The translations under genes were made by a program, and so were the position numbers. From Cucumis sativus (Eukaryota > Streptophyta > Magnoliopsida > Cucurbitales > Cucurbitaceae): a stretch of 64,000 nucleotides of DNA. The stretch is taken from assembly GCF_000004075.3 (NCBI RefSeq), contig NC_026657.2, forward strand, positions 6,076,001 through 6,140,000, written 5' to 3'. Of the stretch, positions 47,645 through 59,218 are shown one piece after another. The notes under the pieces were generated by a model. It was given only the letters and a program-made list of their open reading frames with translations. It was not told where the DNA came from and ran no database searches. How positions within the stretch are numbered: the stretch's first letter is position 1; every line of letters begins with the position of its first letter.

Positions 47645-50600
47645 ATGTTGCAGAGAGCTGCAAGCAATGCTTATTCATGGTGGTGGGCAAGCCACATCAG
47701 AACCAAACAATCCAAATGGATGGAGCAAAATCTTCTAGGTTCATCTCTTTTTCTTCTCTTTCACCTTTTCTTTCTAACAGATCAATCACAATATCAACTT
47801 CATCCATGACTTGAATTATCATTTGGGTTCTCTTTTTTTTTCTCTGTTATTTGATTTGCATATAGAATTGTATTGTTTTCTTTTTAATGGGAGTTTTGTT
47901 GGGTAAGATCAAGGTGAGTTTAGGAATTCTCATTATCCCATCAGATCACAAGATCAATGCCCATATTGATTCAAGTTTAATCAATAAATCATGGAGAAAT
48001 GAAAGTTTATGGAAATTGCAGATATGGAGGAAAAGGTCCAAAATGTGTTGAAGCTGATAGAAGAAGATGGAGATTCATTTGCAAGGAGGGCTGAAATGTA
48101 TTATAAAAAGAGACCAGAGCTGATAAACTTTGTGGAGGAAACTTACAGAGCTTATAGAGCATTGGCTGACCGCTACGATCACATTTCAACTGAGCTACAG
48201 AATGCAAACAACACAATTGCTTCGGTTTTTCCGGAGCAAGTTCAGTTTTCGATGGACGAGGAAGACGAAGAAGCCATGCCTAAATTCACTAAGAAGCCAC
48301 CTGAGATCTCCAAAGCAAACATCCCAAAAGTTCCCAAGGCCCCCATTGATTTGAAGACTGTCATAACAACGGCAACAAAGAAGCTGAAGTCCAAAAAGAA
48401 CGCGAAACTGTCAGCCACGGCTCCATCTGTTGCCAAATCTGGTTTGAACAAACAAGAGGCACTCAATGAGATCGACAAGTTACAGAAACAGATTTTGACA
48501 ATGCAAACTGAAAAGGAGTTCATGAAGAGTTCTTATGAAGGCACTCTTGCAAGGTATTGGGAGATTGAGAATCAGATCAAGGAGATGCAAAACAGAGTTT
48601 TCAACTTGCAAGATGAATTTGGTGAGGGAATGGTTATTGAAGATGATGAAGCTCGTAATTTGATGGCCAAAGCAGCTTTAAAATCCTGCCAAGAATCGTT
48701 GGCTCAGTTGCAGGAGAAACAGGAGAGGTCGGTTGAGGAAGCAAGAATAGAGTCTACAAGGATTAGAGAAGTAAGAGAGAGATTAGATTCTCTCAAAGGT
48801 AAGCTTCAAGGCGAAGAATTGAGCCAGGATAAGTTGCCTGCAGAGAACGAACCTGTGAAGGAAAAACAGGTACCTAACCAATTGAATAAAGAAGTTGACA
48901 TTATAGCAGACGAGAAACAAAGAGAAGAGGAATTACGGCAACAGATCAAGGAGCAGTTAGAGGCCAATACATGTTTTACCATGACAGAAATGGCTGACAA
49001 GATTGATGAGCTCGTGAACAAGGTGATCAGCTTAGAAACTGCACTGTCTTCACAGACTGCTCTTGTCAAGCAGCTAAGATCAGAAACTGATGAACTCCAA
49101 ACACAAATAAGAACCTTGGAGGATGATAAGGCATCAATAACTGATGGAAAGAACAATCTACAACAAAAGCTTAAAGAAATGGAGAAAAAACTGGGCGGGA
49201 TTCAGAATCTGAACCAGAAGGTTGAGAATGAGAAGAGCAATTTCCAATCCCAAATTATCGAGGTACATTGTAATCTAGATCATCTTTCTGGTACATTGCC
49301 TAGCATTCAACAGGGTGAGGAGCCTGAGCTAAATTCTTCAATAAGCGCGGTCCAGCTCAAACAGCCAGAGGGACTTGCTGGTGTAAACCAGGGTGCAAGT
49401 GGAGCACATACAAAGCTCAAACAACCAGAGGAAGTTCCTGATCTAAAGCAAGGTGCAAGTGAAACACATACCAACCAAAAAAAACCAGACGAAAAGTTGA
49501 AAGCTCATGGTTCTGATGATCTAAAGCAAATGGGATCAAATGAAGCATGGCAGACAACAGATTCGAGACAAAATGAAGAACCAGTCACTGAAATGAAATC
49601 ATCAAAGCTGCAATCCCCCAAGGAAAAAGAATCACCGAGTTTCATAGGTCAATCTGAGAAAACCGATGCAAGTGGTAAGAACAGAAATCAAGAGAACATT
49701 AGTCCAACCAAGATGGATCCTCTAAGTTTAGGAAGCAGTTCTAAGAAACTTGATGTTAATGCCACTTCTAGAAGGCTAGTAGTTGCCGATACTCAGGATA
49801 AATCAGAGAGTTCAAAAGGTAGTTTCAAGAAATTCGATGTAGATACTGCTGCCAAAAGTGGGGAAGAAATTGCCCAAACTTTGTCAAAAAATACTGGAGA
49901 TGATCCCAGGAAAGATGATGCTTATGGTTCTGCTAGAAATCCTGTAGAGATTGTTCAAAGTTCACAGTACTCAGAGCATGGTTGTGAGGGAGCTGATGTG
50001 AATGTCACTACTAGAAGTCGAGTAGAATTTGTTCAAATCCAGGATACATCATCACAGAGTTCAAAAGGTGAGAACTCTGATACAGACAACACTATCAAAA
50101 GGCAGGATGCGATCCTTCTAGGGTCGTTATTGAACAATGAAGGCAATCCTGAAAATAATAGCAGTAACAGTTCAGATAGAAATCCAGTAGATGTTGTTCA
50201 AACCAAGGCTAATTCTCCGTATTCAGAAGCTAATGTTAATGGTACTCTGACGAGTCAAGTTGATGAAATTCAAAAACAGAATAAAAATCCAGAACGTCCT
50301 TTAGAGAAAACAGAGGATGTGATGAAAGAACAAAACAAAGAAGAGAAGACTTGCGTAGAGGCAATTGGCGCAGAACAAGAACAGAAAGCAGTGGATAAAG
50401 TAGATGAGCCAAATTGGCAGCAGTTGTTCTTGAGTGGAATAGAAGACAGGGAAAAAGTCCTCTTGACTGAGTACACTACAACCCTTCGAAATTTCAAGGA
50501 TGCTAAGAAGAAGCTCAATGAAATGGATGAAAAAAATCGGGATCACCACCATCAAACATCAAAGCAGCTAAATGAATTAAAAACTTCAAATGCCCTGAAG

Positions 50601-51587
50601 GATCAAGAAATCAGATCCTTGCGCCATAAATTGAATCTTATGCAGAAATGTTTCTATGAAGGCAAGGAATCAATGGATCAAACCGCCCAATCGTTAGATT
50701 TTAGTGCTTCAGACGACCAGAAAACCTCAAGCACATCGGAGGATCCAAATTTTGAACCCCAGATAACAACAGGCCATCCAGCTCGGTCTGAAACACTGTC
50801 TCGTCAAATCTCCTATGATTCAGGATTTGACATCAGTAAGCTTCTAGTTCAACAACCTACAACTACATCAGAGATCGAAGAAAGACTCCGAATGAAAATT
50901 GACGAACTTTTGGAGGAGAACTTAGACTTCTGGTTGAAATTTAGCACTTCTTTTCATCAAATACAGAAATTTGAAACTGGGATACAGGATCTAAAATCAG
51001 AAGTAACAAAACTTCAAGAAAAAGGAAAGAAGCTGGATGAGAGTGGCAGTGGAAAGTACTCCTTGAAATCAGAAGCACGACCATTGTACAAACACCTGAG
51101 GGAGATACAAACTGAACTTACCGTCTGGTCCGATAAAAGTGCAGCACTGAAAGAGGAGCTACAGACCAGATTTTCATCACTGTGCAACATCCAAGAAGAA
51201 ATAACAGCAGGATTGAAGGCGAGTGCCGAGGATGATGATTTCTCATTCACAAGCTATCAAGCTGCAAAGTTTCAAGGAGAGGTTTTGAACATGAAACAAG
51301 AGAATAACAAAGTTGCTGATGAATTACAAGCAGCTTTAGATCACACAGCATCTCTTCAACTTGAGGTAGAAACCTTCCTGTCAAAGTTGAATGACGAGTT
51401 CAGACTTTCTGGGTCAAAGAAACAGGAAACACCACAGCTGAGACACTCAGAGAGCCGAAACAGAGTTCCTCTAAGGTCATTCATATTCGGCGTCAAACCA
51501 AAGAAGCAAAAGCAATCGATCTTCTCTGGGATGGCACCTGTAATGCAAAAGAAGTATTATGCTTTGAGAACCGGAACTCCTATGTAA
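47645..51587 (+). CDS. NET2-like: NETWORKED2-type actin-binding protein (NAB/KIP1 domain)
   Basis: Two exons, 47645-47738 and 48022-51587, join to 1219 aa. A short first exon and one very long second exon is the usual structure for this family. NET proteins bind F-actin through the N-terminal NAB domain (about residues 8-92: AYSWWWASHIRTKQSKWMEQ, EDGDSFARRAEMYYKKRPEL, FVEETYRAYRALADRYDHIS) and link it to membranes. NET2 members of Arabidopsis act at the pollen-tube plasma membrane. Coiled coils follow at about 160-420. Then comes a Ser/Asn/Lys-rich linker with degenerate repeats (about 440-790), then two conserved NET2-type blocks (LFLSGIEDREKVLLTEYTTT and ERLRMKIDELLEENLDFWLK), and a C-terminus rich in basic residues ending YYALRTGTPM. 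The ATG at 48009 lies in the intron. The 3' end converges on the ECD gene 612 bases away. Confidence 0.92.
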
Positions 51588-52199
51588 ATTATGTATGAAC
51601 CTTAATTTTCTTTGTTTTGCATCTTGGAACGCTTTTTAGTCCCACTTTTCAGATTTTTTTGGCCTGCAATATACGGCAGAAGTGAGATTTTCCTAGACAT
51701 TTGTAAGCTTGTTTTTAAGTTCTTTTGGGAAATACACATACCTCAAATTCTTTGTTTCATCAGTTTGATTGATGGGAGAAATTTTATTGTCTCATTTTGG
51801 AATCTTGGTAAATCAATTATCAAATTTCTAAGGTACAGCACCACTCAAACTCAAATTCTGAAAGATCAAGATTGGTTCACACTAAAATAATGCCACACGA
51901 TGTACCTGTAAATGGCGATTGGTTCTTCACATAATAAGAGTTTCCTCTATTTCCAACTAATGTTTTAGAGGCAAGGCTCTGGTTTTGTTTCTTCTGCGAT
52001 GCTATTTTCCATTGATTGTTAAAAGGATAACACATATAAACACCATTTGTCAATCTCAACACCATGTGATTCATATCTTTTAAGCAATAATCTAAAAGCT
52101 CTAAGCATGCGATGGAAAGGAAGGTTCAGTCGTAGAGTGTATAAATATCACCAGCTCTGCTTTTTTAACACTAATTTATATAAATACAAAATTCACGCT
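51588..52199. other. Convergent 3' regions of the NET2-like and ECD genes
   Basis: 612 bases between two stop codons facing each other. This must hold both 3' UTRs. AT-rich, no further coding seen. Confidence 0.7.
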
Positions 52200-55100
52200 T
52201 TATTTGCCTTTGTCGCCATCTCTCGGAAGCTTTAAACCCATGAGTCCAAGAAGATTAGATGTAGGACCAGGTAGTCCTTCTTGTGACGAAAATGAATCAA
52301 GAAGGCTCTTTACAAGGTTGACATCCACATCAACAGGAGTGAAATCCTCCTCCATATGGTCAGTAGCATTTGATGTTCCCTGTAATATTTTTAATTGAAG
52401 ATGTGAGAAGTACACAAATAATAAATAAGATGTTGCAAATTGTAATCAAACTGTAAATAAAAGATATTTGCCACCCAAAAGCATACCATCGATCATATAA
52501 CCCCATGACTCGATTGTCCTGACAGTAGAAAAACAAGTTCTTTCCACAAAACCATCAAACAAGACCAATAAGTTTTTCTTTCTTAGAACAAATTCTCTTG
52601 AATACGCAAAAACTATGAAAATCCCATATGGATTTGACATCATTTAGTTGATGTCATACAACAAACTTATTGAATACCTTAGCAAAGAAACTAGTCAAAA
52701 AGAATTTGATAATAGTTTCTTTTGACAAAACCCCTTTAATGAAATTCTGGAGTTGATTAAAATTTCAAAAGATAACAGAATCCAAACAAAAAATAAAAAT
52801 AAAAGACGCCACATTGCCACCAACTCCACAAAAGCATCTGATTTTCATTAATTGAGAGGGTGAAAATAAAATCTAATACAAAGAAATAATAGCTAATCAT
52901 AGGGTCATTCTTAGAAAGACCAGAGTTAAGAAGTGTCATAGTTGAATGAGGATGAAGTTGGGAAAAACAAGGAATTTACGGTATCATGCACAAAGAAGAA
53001 AGAAAATTACCTCATCTTTCTGAGATGTTTCTCCACTAGCACGATAAAAACTTTTCTTGAGGGTACTACTCTTCAATTCTTCATCCAATGTATCTGAATA
53101 GGATTCCATGAATCTATTCTCCCTATCTACGTCAATTGTATCTGTGGCATCATCACTCTCTTCGTCTTGAGATTCATCTGGAAAGCATGGAACAATTGCA
53201 ACTTAATGATTAGAAAAGAATCCATCAGACCTATTTTTTAATAAGAAATAATTTTACTGAAAACAACAATTTTGTTGGGCATGAAAACAGGTTTAATGAA
53301 TTCTGCAAAAGCAAGACTGCAGGATATGGTAGAAAAATTTACAATCCAACTAGGGATATTGAAATATTTAAAAGAATCCAAATCATAAACTTCATGATAA
53401 TTCATGAACAAAATCCAAACTGCGTTTAAGGCAAGGTACCCAATAGATGCCTAAACAAATAAAAAAACGCACAAACAGCACACATATAGCCAGTGTTAAA
53501 TGGTACCAAGGAAATAAATAAGTATATATATATATATGTATATATATATATCAAACAGAACAAGCATTGAGGGTTCTTCCAAATTATAGCTTTTTAAATT
53601 ATGAATTGAAAGATAATAAATTGGCCAAAACTGAATAGCGTTAATGAAAGGTAGAATTTTATTTACCAAAATCCAAATCAGAAGAGGATTCATCCTCATT
53701 TTCAGCATCAGTAGTAGTCTCCATGGATGTGTTGTGGTTCGTCACTGATTCCATCTCTTTAATGAAGCGGTCTACATCGATATTCACATCTTCTTGCTCC
53801 CTTTAAACATAAAAGGTTGTATTACATTAATAGATCAACATATGGGCGCACAAAAATAAAATTTGTAGCATCATCAGATTTGGAACTACGGCTGTGCCAT
53901 TGTGCAAGATGTTACAAAAGGAAACCACAACCAAGGGCCTTGCAGTTATTATATGAAAAGGAGTAGTTTGATTCGTTCATCTGTAGCTTACCTATTATCA
54001 GACACCTCTACTCCCTGGTAACTTGATAACTTTTTAACAAATTTCTGCATGGATTTTGATATATCACCTAGATCAGACTCGTCCATACTATAGCTGGATG
54101 ACGGATCATCTTGGTCCTTGTTGGATTTTTGTTTCTTGTTAAATTTAGAATTAGAAATTTCCATTTCCTTCTGCCTCTCTAAGAGGGCTGCATTCAATTC
54201 ATCATCCCCATTGTAAAGCCAAGAATCATCATCAGAAGGAGGAACATCTAAACCCTTGAAATCTTCCAGTGAATAGGGAGAAGCAAGAATCTCATCAATG
54301 CGCCTTACTGGAGCACTCATCATGTTACTGCAAAACATCAAAACATCTCAGCATGTGCAATTAAAATAGACAACTACGTAAAAACTTCACTAGAGAATGG
54401 TGAACAATGGTTAAACTGGGAGAATAGTGTGATTAATCTGCAGCACCACACTTATAAATCAAATGTAGAGTCATTGTTGTACTATTATTAGATTCCAAAT
54501 GAACGGGGAATCGTGTATGCTGACAATTCAAAATTCAAATTCAAATGACAAACACAAGACTCTGCAAAGATCAAATTCACCATAAAACTACAGATACAAT
54601 CAATGACCCGTTACACAAGGGCTATACAGCAGATGAACGAAGTTAAAATAGTTAGTTTGCTGAATCTATATGATCAAGCTCCAAGTAGCCCATTGTTGGA
54701 AATTTCAAGAGTGAGAAGTATAATTACCTAGTTCTTGCAAAGAGTACACTGTTCCTGTAATATTCCTCCGCATTCTGCATCAATCTCCCATACTCCCTTG
54801 AACCCGGAAGTAAACCTTGGAAGTATCCGCTACTTTCTAAACTCTCCTTAAACGCCTCCCATGTCTTATTTTTCCCTTCAGAACCCTCTTTCCTTCTTAG
54901 TTGATATATCATCTCCAACCCGCATGCTATCTTCATTCCCAATTCAGCTTCCTTGTGTACTGAAGCATTGATCCTATTGGGCATCGGATAACATTTAGGC
55001 GCTTGAAAATTCTGCTGCATCAACTGTGCATACATTGCCTTCGACATCTTAACGGACACGCATACCAATTCTTCTTCTCTTCCTCTTCCCAAAAACTTGT

Positions 55101-55872
55101 CCATCTTTGCGGCAAACTTCATGGTGTCTATGTCACGATCGTAAAACCCCTCCACCGCCAGCGAAATCAAGCAGGGCTCATGCTTCAACACCTGAGCAAC
55201 TGATACAGGAGCCCTAACCCTAGCTCTGTGCATGTTCCTCTCTGCTCTACCGGGATAATCCGAAATCTTTTTCTTCACAGCCAGCTGAACCGACTCAGAC
55301 GCCCTGGATTCCTGATCAAAATCCACCAAGAACTTGAGCGAATCAAACAAATTAGGATCACGTAATCGGAGTTTTGGAACAATATGGAGGCTACCATTGC
55401 GAATGAAGACGCGATTGAGACTATTCTCAGGGTTAATCCATCGAGGGATGTGGAAAGCAGCCTCAATAAGCAGAAATTCGCCGTCGGTGTCCCAAACTCG
55501 GATAGACAGAGAAGGAAAACAGTTGGAAATGTGGAAAAGAAGAAAGACAGTGAACCATTCGTCTTCAAGGTTGTCACCAAAGCGAAGCTTCCCGTGAAGG
55601 TGTGGAAGGTGGGTGGAACAGATGCAGGAGGATTTGGTGATGGAAGAAAGTGAGAGAGCAAAGGGTTCGTGCTGCCATATGTAGTTGGAGGTGAATGTAG
55701 AGATGGTGTTGATGATTTGAAGATGAAGGGATTGAAGGAAGGAGGATATCTCGGCAGTGTTGCTGGAGCTAAGAGAGGCGTCGGAGAATATGGCGTAGAA
55801 GACAGTGTCGTCAGGGAGTCTGGAGGCGGTCTGATTAAAGATGGAGGAAGAAGAAAAGGGGCCGGTCGCCAT
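52200..55872 (-). CDS. ECD-like: Ecdysoneless (ECD, SGT1-like) family protein
   Basis: Minus-strand exons 55872-54728, 54327-53992, 53800-53667, 53177-53011 and 52379-52200 join to 653 aa with GT-AG introns. The long first exon carries the conserved ECD domain: DDTVFYAIFSD (about 21-31), WDTDGEFLLIEAAFHIPRWI, NSLNRVFIRNGSLHIVPKLR, and, further on, HRARVRAPVSVAQVLKHEPC. The second half is acidic (DVPPSDDDSWLYNGDDELNA, then Asp/Glu/Ser-rich), with a short conserved end, DFTPVDVDVNLVKSLLDSFS. In animals ECD is linked to pre-mRNA splicing (PRPF8, R2TP) and p53 control. The yeast relative was described as a transcriptional activator of glycolytic genes. The plant role is poorly known. The first in-frame ATG is at 55872, because the open frame upstream to 55986 lacks an ATG. 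Not to be confused with the co-chaperone SGT1 of plant immunity. Confidence 0.92.
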
Positions 55873-56204
55873 GGAAGTTCGTCTCAACTTTGAGAACTTT
55901 GAAGCTGCTTCTATATCAACACTCAAAAATGGTTCCCCGAGACGCTCATAAAGTGGATCAAGAAAAGAAAAGAAGAGAAGAAACAAAATGTAAAACTAAA
56001 CGGTAGAATTAAGTAGAACTTTGGAGATACTCTCAAAATAAAACAAAGAAAAAAAGAGAAGTAGAATATTAGATTCAATTAAACTTTAGTTTTGAAAAAT
56101 ACATCACTCCTAACCAAAAATAACCACCACCCCCACACATTATATTATTACTAATGGTCAACTTCAAAATATATGAGCTCAGTGTTCTTTCTCGTTTAAA
56201 AACG

Positions 56205-56395
56205 ACCCTTGATTAAAATTGATAGACTTCTATCACTGTCTACCAATATCACTGACACAAGCACATCAGTATCTGTCAATATTTGTAAATATTTTATCAA
56301 ATTTGCTATTTTTTTCAATTCCTCAACAAAAAATTCTCTAAAAAAAATCACTAATATATTTCACTTTCTCCAAAAATTTTTGGGATTTTAATCAA
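56205..56395. repeat. tatca/tgatag repeat copy
   Basis: Motifs attgatagacttctatcac and tctgtcaatatttgtaaata resemble the block at 26.57-26.76 kb. No coding. Confidence 0.45.
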
Positions 56396-56459
56396 TGTGT
56401 ATGACTTCCAAAATTCACCAAATGCTACTATTTAGAAAAGTTGGCAAACTTGAGGTATA

Positions 56460-56610
56460 CATAACCACTAAAGGCCCATTTGGGGAAGGGGTGAGATATG
56501 AAAATGTTATTGCAATGATAGTATGTGTTAGGAAAGAATTATGTTAGGTAGTGTTACGATAAGATGTATATGCGAAAAGGATTATATAGGTAGTGTTATG
56601 ATTTTTTTCT
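56460..56610. mobile_element. Fragment of the 13.6-kb foldback MITE family
   Basis: ttaggtagtgttacgat and aggtagtgttatgat are the complements of motifs in the left arm of the element at 13633-13870, and cccatttggggaaggggtga resembles its tgtttggggtgaag motif. Only one arm is present. Confidence 0.45.
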
Positions 56611-59218
56611 TATAAAATATATATTGTAGATCTAATACACAAATTTCTTAAATTTATTTTATTAAATAATCTTACTTTTTTTTTTAAATCATTTATCTTA
56701 ATTTTCTTAATTACTATTGTAAATTAGGTTGTTCGGTTAATTCGTGAGGAATGTATCTTTTTTATTTATAAATTTATTCATTAAGTTAGTCCATAAATTT
56801 TAAGATGCTATTAAAATTGAAATTTGTATTTTGCTTTAATTTAATCTCTTATTCACATTTTAAATCTATTTTCATTAAATTCTCGGTTAAATTTAATTTT
56901 GTCAGGGATGAAAAACAGTGTAAATTTTCTTTTAGTTCTTTTAAAATGACTTTTAAAGTAAAAATAATTGAAAATTTTCTTATAATCAAATACAAAATTG
57001 AAATAGCTTTAAAATTAAAACGTAACATTTTAATCAATTGAAACCAAACTCCAAAATTAGAACTAAAAGTATAGCATTTTAATATATAAGGACCAAATTG
57101 AAACTAAAACTAATCCTAATGTGTAGCCCATAAATTTTGTCCTTAATTCTACTAATATGGTGGATTATATTTATGTAAAACTATTAAATTTGTTTCTTAT
57201 TTATGGTGTATGACCTCTTTTTCTAAAGATACAATCGAACGTGAAAAGATACATGAGACAAAAATTTAATACCTATTGGCATTACAATTCCATAGAAAGA
57301 AGAGCCGCAAAGAAATAGAGCATTAGCTCACAATATATTTAAACGGCTGAATTTTCTTCATCAACAAAGAGTATGTTTATTCATAAAGAAGAAAAACACT
57401 AATTACAAAAAATTTAACAAGGAATCAAACTATTTCTTTTTTCTCCATTGTCTAAAGTAATTGGAACTTTGGCTCAATAAGCACTCCATTCATCGAACTT
57501 TGACTCTGTTAACAATATATAAAATCCACCTAAGACAAAACACAACCTTACAGTAGTTCAAAAGATCTACATGCATCCACTGACACTTTCATTCTTCATT
57601 TCACAATAAATTTATAGGGGATTCTTTAAAAGGAAGCCCAATTAACGAACATGATTTCATTTCAACACATAGAATTCAAGTAAATACAATCATTATGTTT
57701 CCTCTCCAAAATCTTATCACAACACAATACGAAAGCAATAACATTCAGAATATAAGTTCATTAAATAAAATACAAGGAGAAAAATGTAGGCATGACACCA
57801 TCTGGAAAAATGATTGAACGTGGCCACAGTGAGAGCAAGCATAGACTAAAAGTAAAAAATCCACATGCCCCTAAACTCCTAATAATATTATGAATTCCAT
57901 CTTCCAATTTACTCTCATCCAATTTACTCTCATCCAACGTTGTGTCCCATTATTCTTGGGGATTCCAATAATTTCTCCTTTTCTTTGCTAAATGAACACA
58001 AAACATTCAAACAATTCGCTAATCAGCTAAAATGTAAACATTCCACTCCAAACTGACGTTCACTATTTTTCTTACAATGTCAGCCAAGAACAACATCTTT
58101 CATGCCCCAGGAACCCTTTTGTTCGCTTCGGAACAAGAAAACAAACGAAAATGTTTTCATGGATTGAGTTCTCCTTCTTGCAAAATTCTTAATATCTTTG
58201 AGCAATTTTTCTTTCGATTCCATTCCTACTCCCGCAAGTGCATGCTTGAGTAGGAAGTTGTGTTAACCTTATAAAATAATCGACATATGCGATTTAGCAC
58301 CAAAGTCGTACCAAATTTTCCTCCCAAGACAGTCATTCGACAACACCAATTCACATCTCATTCCAACATTTTCTCCCGTTTTCCTTTTTTCAAAAAACTA
58401 ACAGTAACAAAGGATTATTTGGTCGTTGGAGCCGAATATTTGTATAAAACTGAAAGCCCATTGTATTTAATGCAGTAGATTTAAGCTATACACGTAATTT
58501 TACATTAAATTTAAGCTTTCAATGTTATTGGGTCTCTCCATTGTGCAAGACTCATAGGCAGAAACCTCTTCAATGATTGAGGCCGAATCAAACTATCTGA
58601 TAATGGGCTTTAAATTAGATAAGACCATAACCCACAAAAAAATATCCCTCTTGAACCACATGTTGCCCATGGAATATTTCGTAACCTCAAAAGGATTTCA
58701 AGGGCATACTGAATGTATTTTGGCTCCCCACACAAAGAAGTCATCAAGTTGCTGGAGCCACAAACAAATACTAAGAAGAACAAGCACCGTAGTTCCAACG
58801 ATCGAAACAAAGAGAAAAAAAGGAATAAAAAAATAAAAGCAGCAAAAATACCCAATGGTATATTATATATGTGAAAGATATTTCTAATCGTAGTAGCCTT
58901 TTTTTGTTTGTGAAACAAGATGGAGATACAGCCTTTTCTTTCCACATTCAAACATGTCTAAAAGTTCTAAAAACCATATTTGAAGAAGAGGTGTATTGAA
59001 CTTTACAAAATTCAGCTTTTCCTACAAATAACAAGCTACTTTAGTTTCCATACCAAAAACCCTGATCTCCCCCCTACCCTCTTCTTCCCTTTTTCAAGGG
59101 GCTCAAGAGTTTACCTACAGTCATTTCGGGATAAAAATCCACCTCGCCCCGTTATCAAACTAAGAGTTGGGTCATATTGTTAGCTGCATTTGCATTGATA
59201 TCAGTAAAAATGCAAAAC

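Larger units (their letters stand above)
55873..59218. other. Intergenic region between AIL6-like and ECD genes
   Basis: Contains the ECD promoter/leader (55873 to about 56050), a copy of the tatca/tgatag repeat (56205-56395), a foldback-MITE fragment (about 56460-56610), AT-rich DNA, and the probable 3' UTR of the minus-strand AIL6-like gene at the right end. A small tandem duplication of aatttactctcatcc lies at 57907-57936. The minus frame 58610-58951 is open and partly hydrophobic but unrecognised. Confidence 0.5.

Noticed and set aside
48009..48021. ATG at 48009 as the start of the NET2-like protein
   Set aside because: It lies in the intron. The conserved SWWWASHIRTK start of the NAB domain is on the upstream exon at 47645-47738.
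55275..55893. Several open frames opposite the ECD first exon
   Set aside because: Antisense shadows of a well-supported coding exon.
58610..58951. 113-codon minus frame downstream of the AIL6-like gene
   Set aside because: Unrecognised, hydrophobic only in a poly-Phe stretch, and probably within or beyond the 3' UTR.
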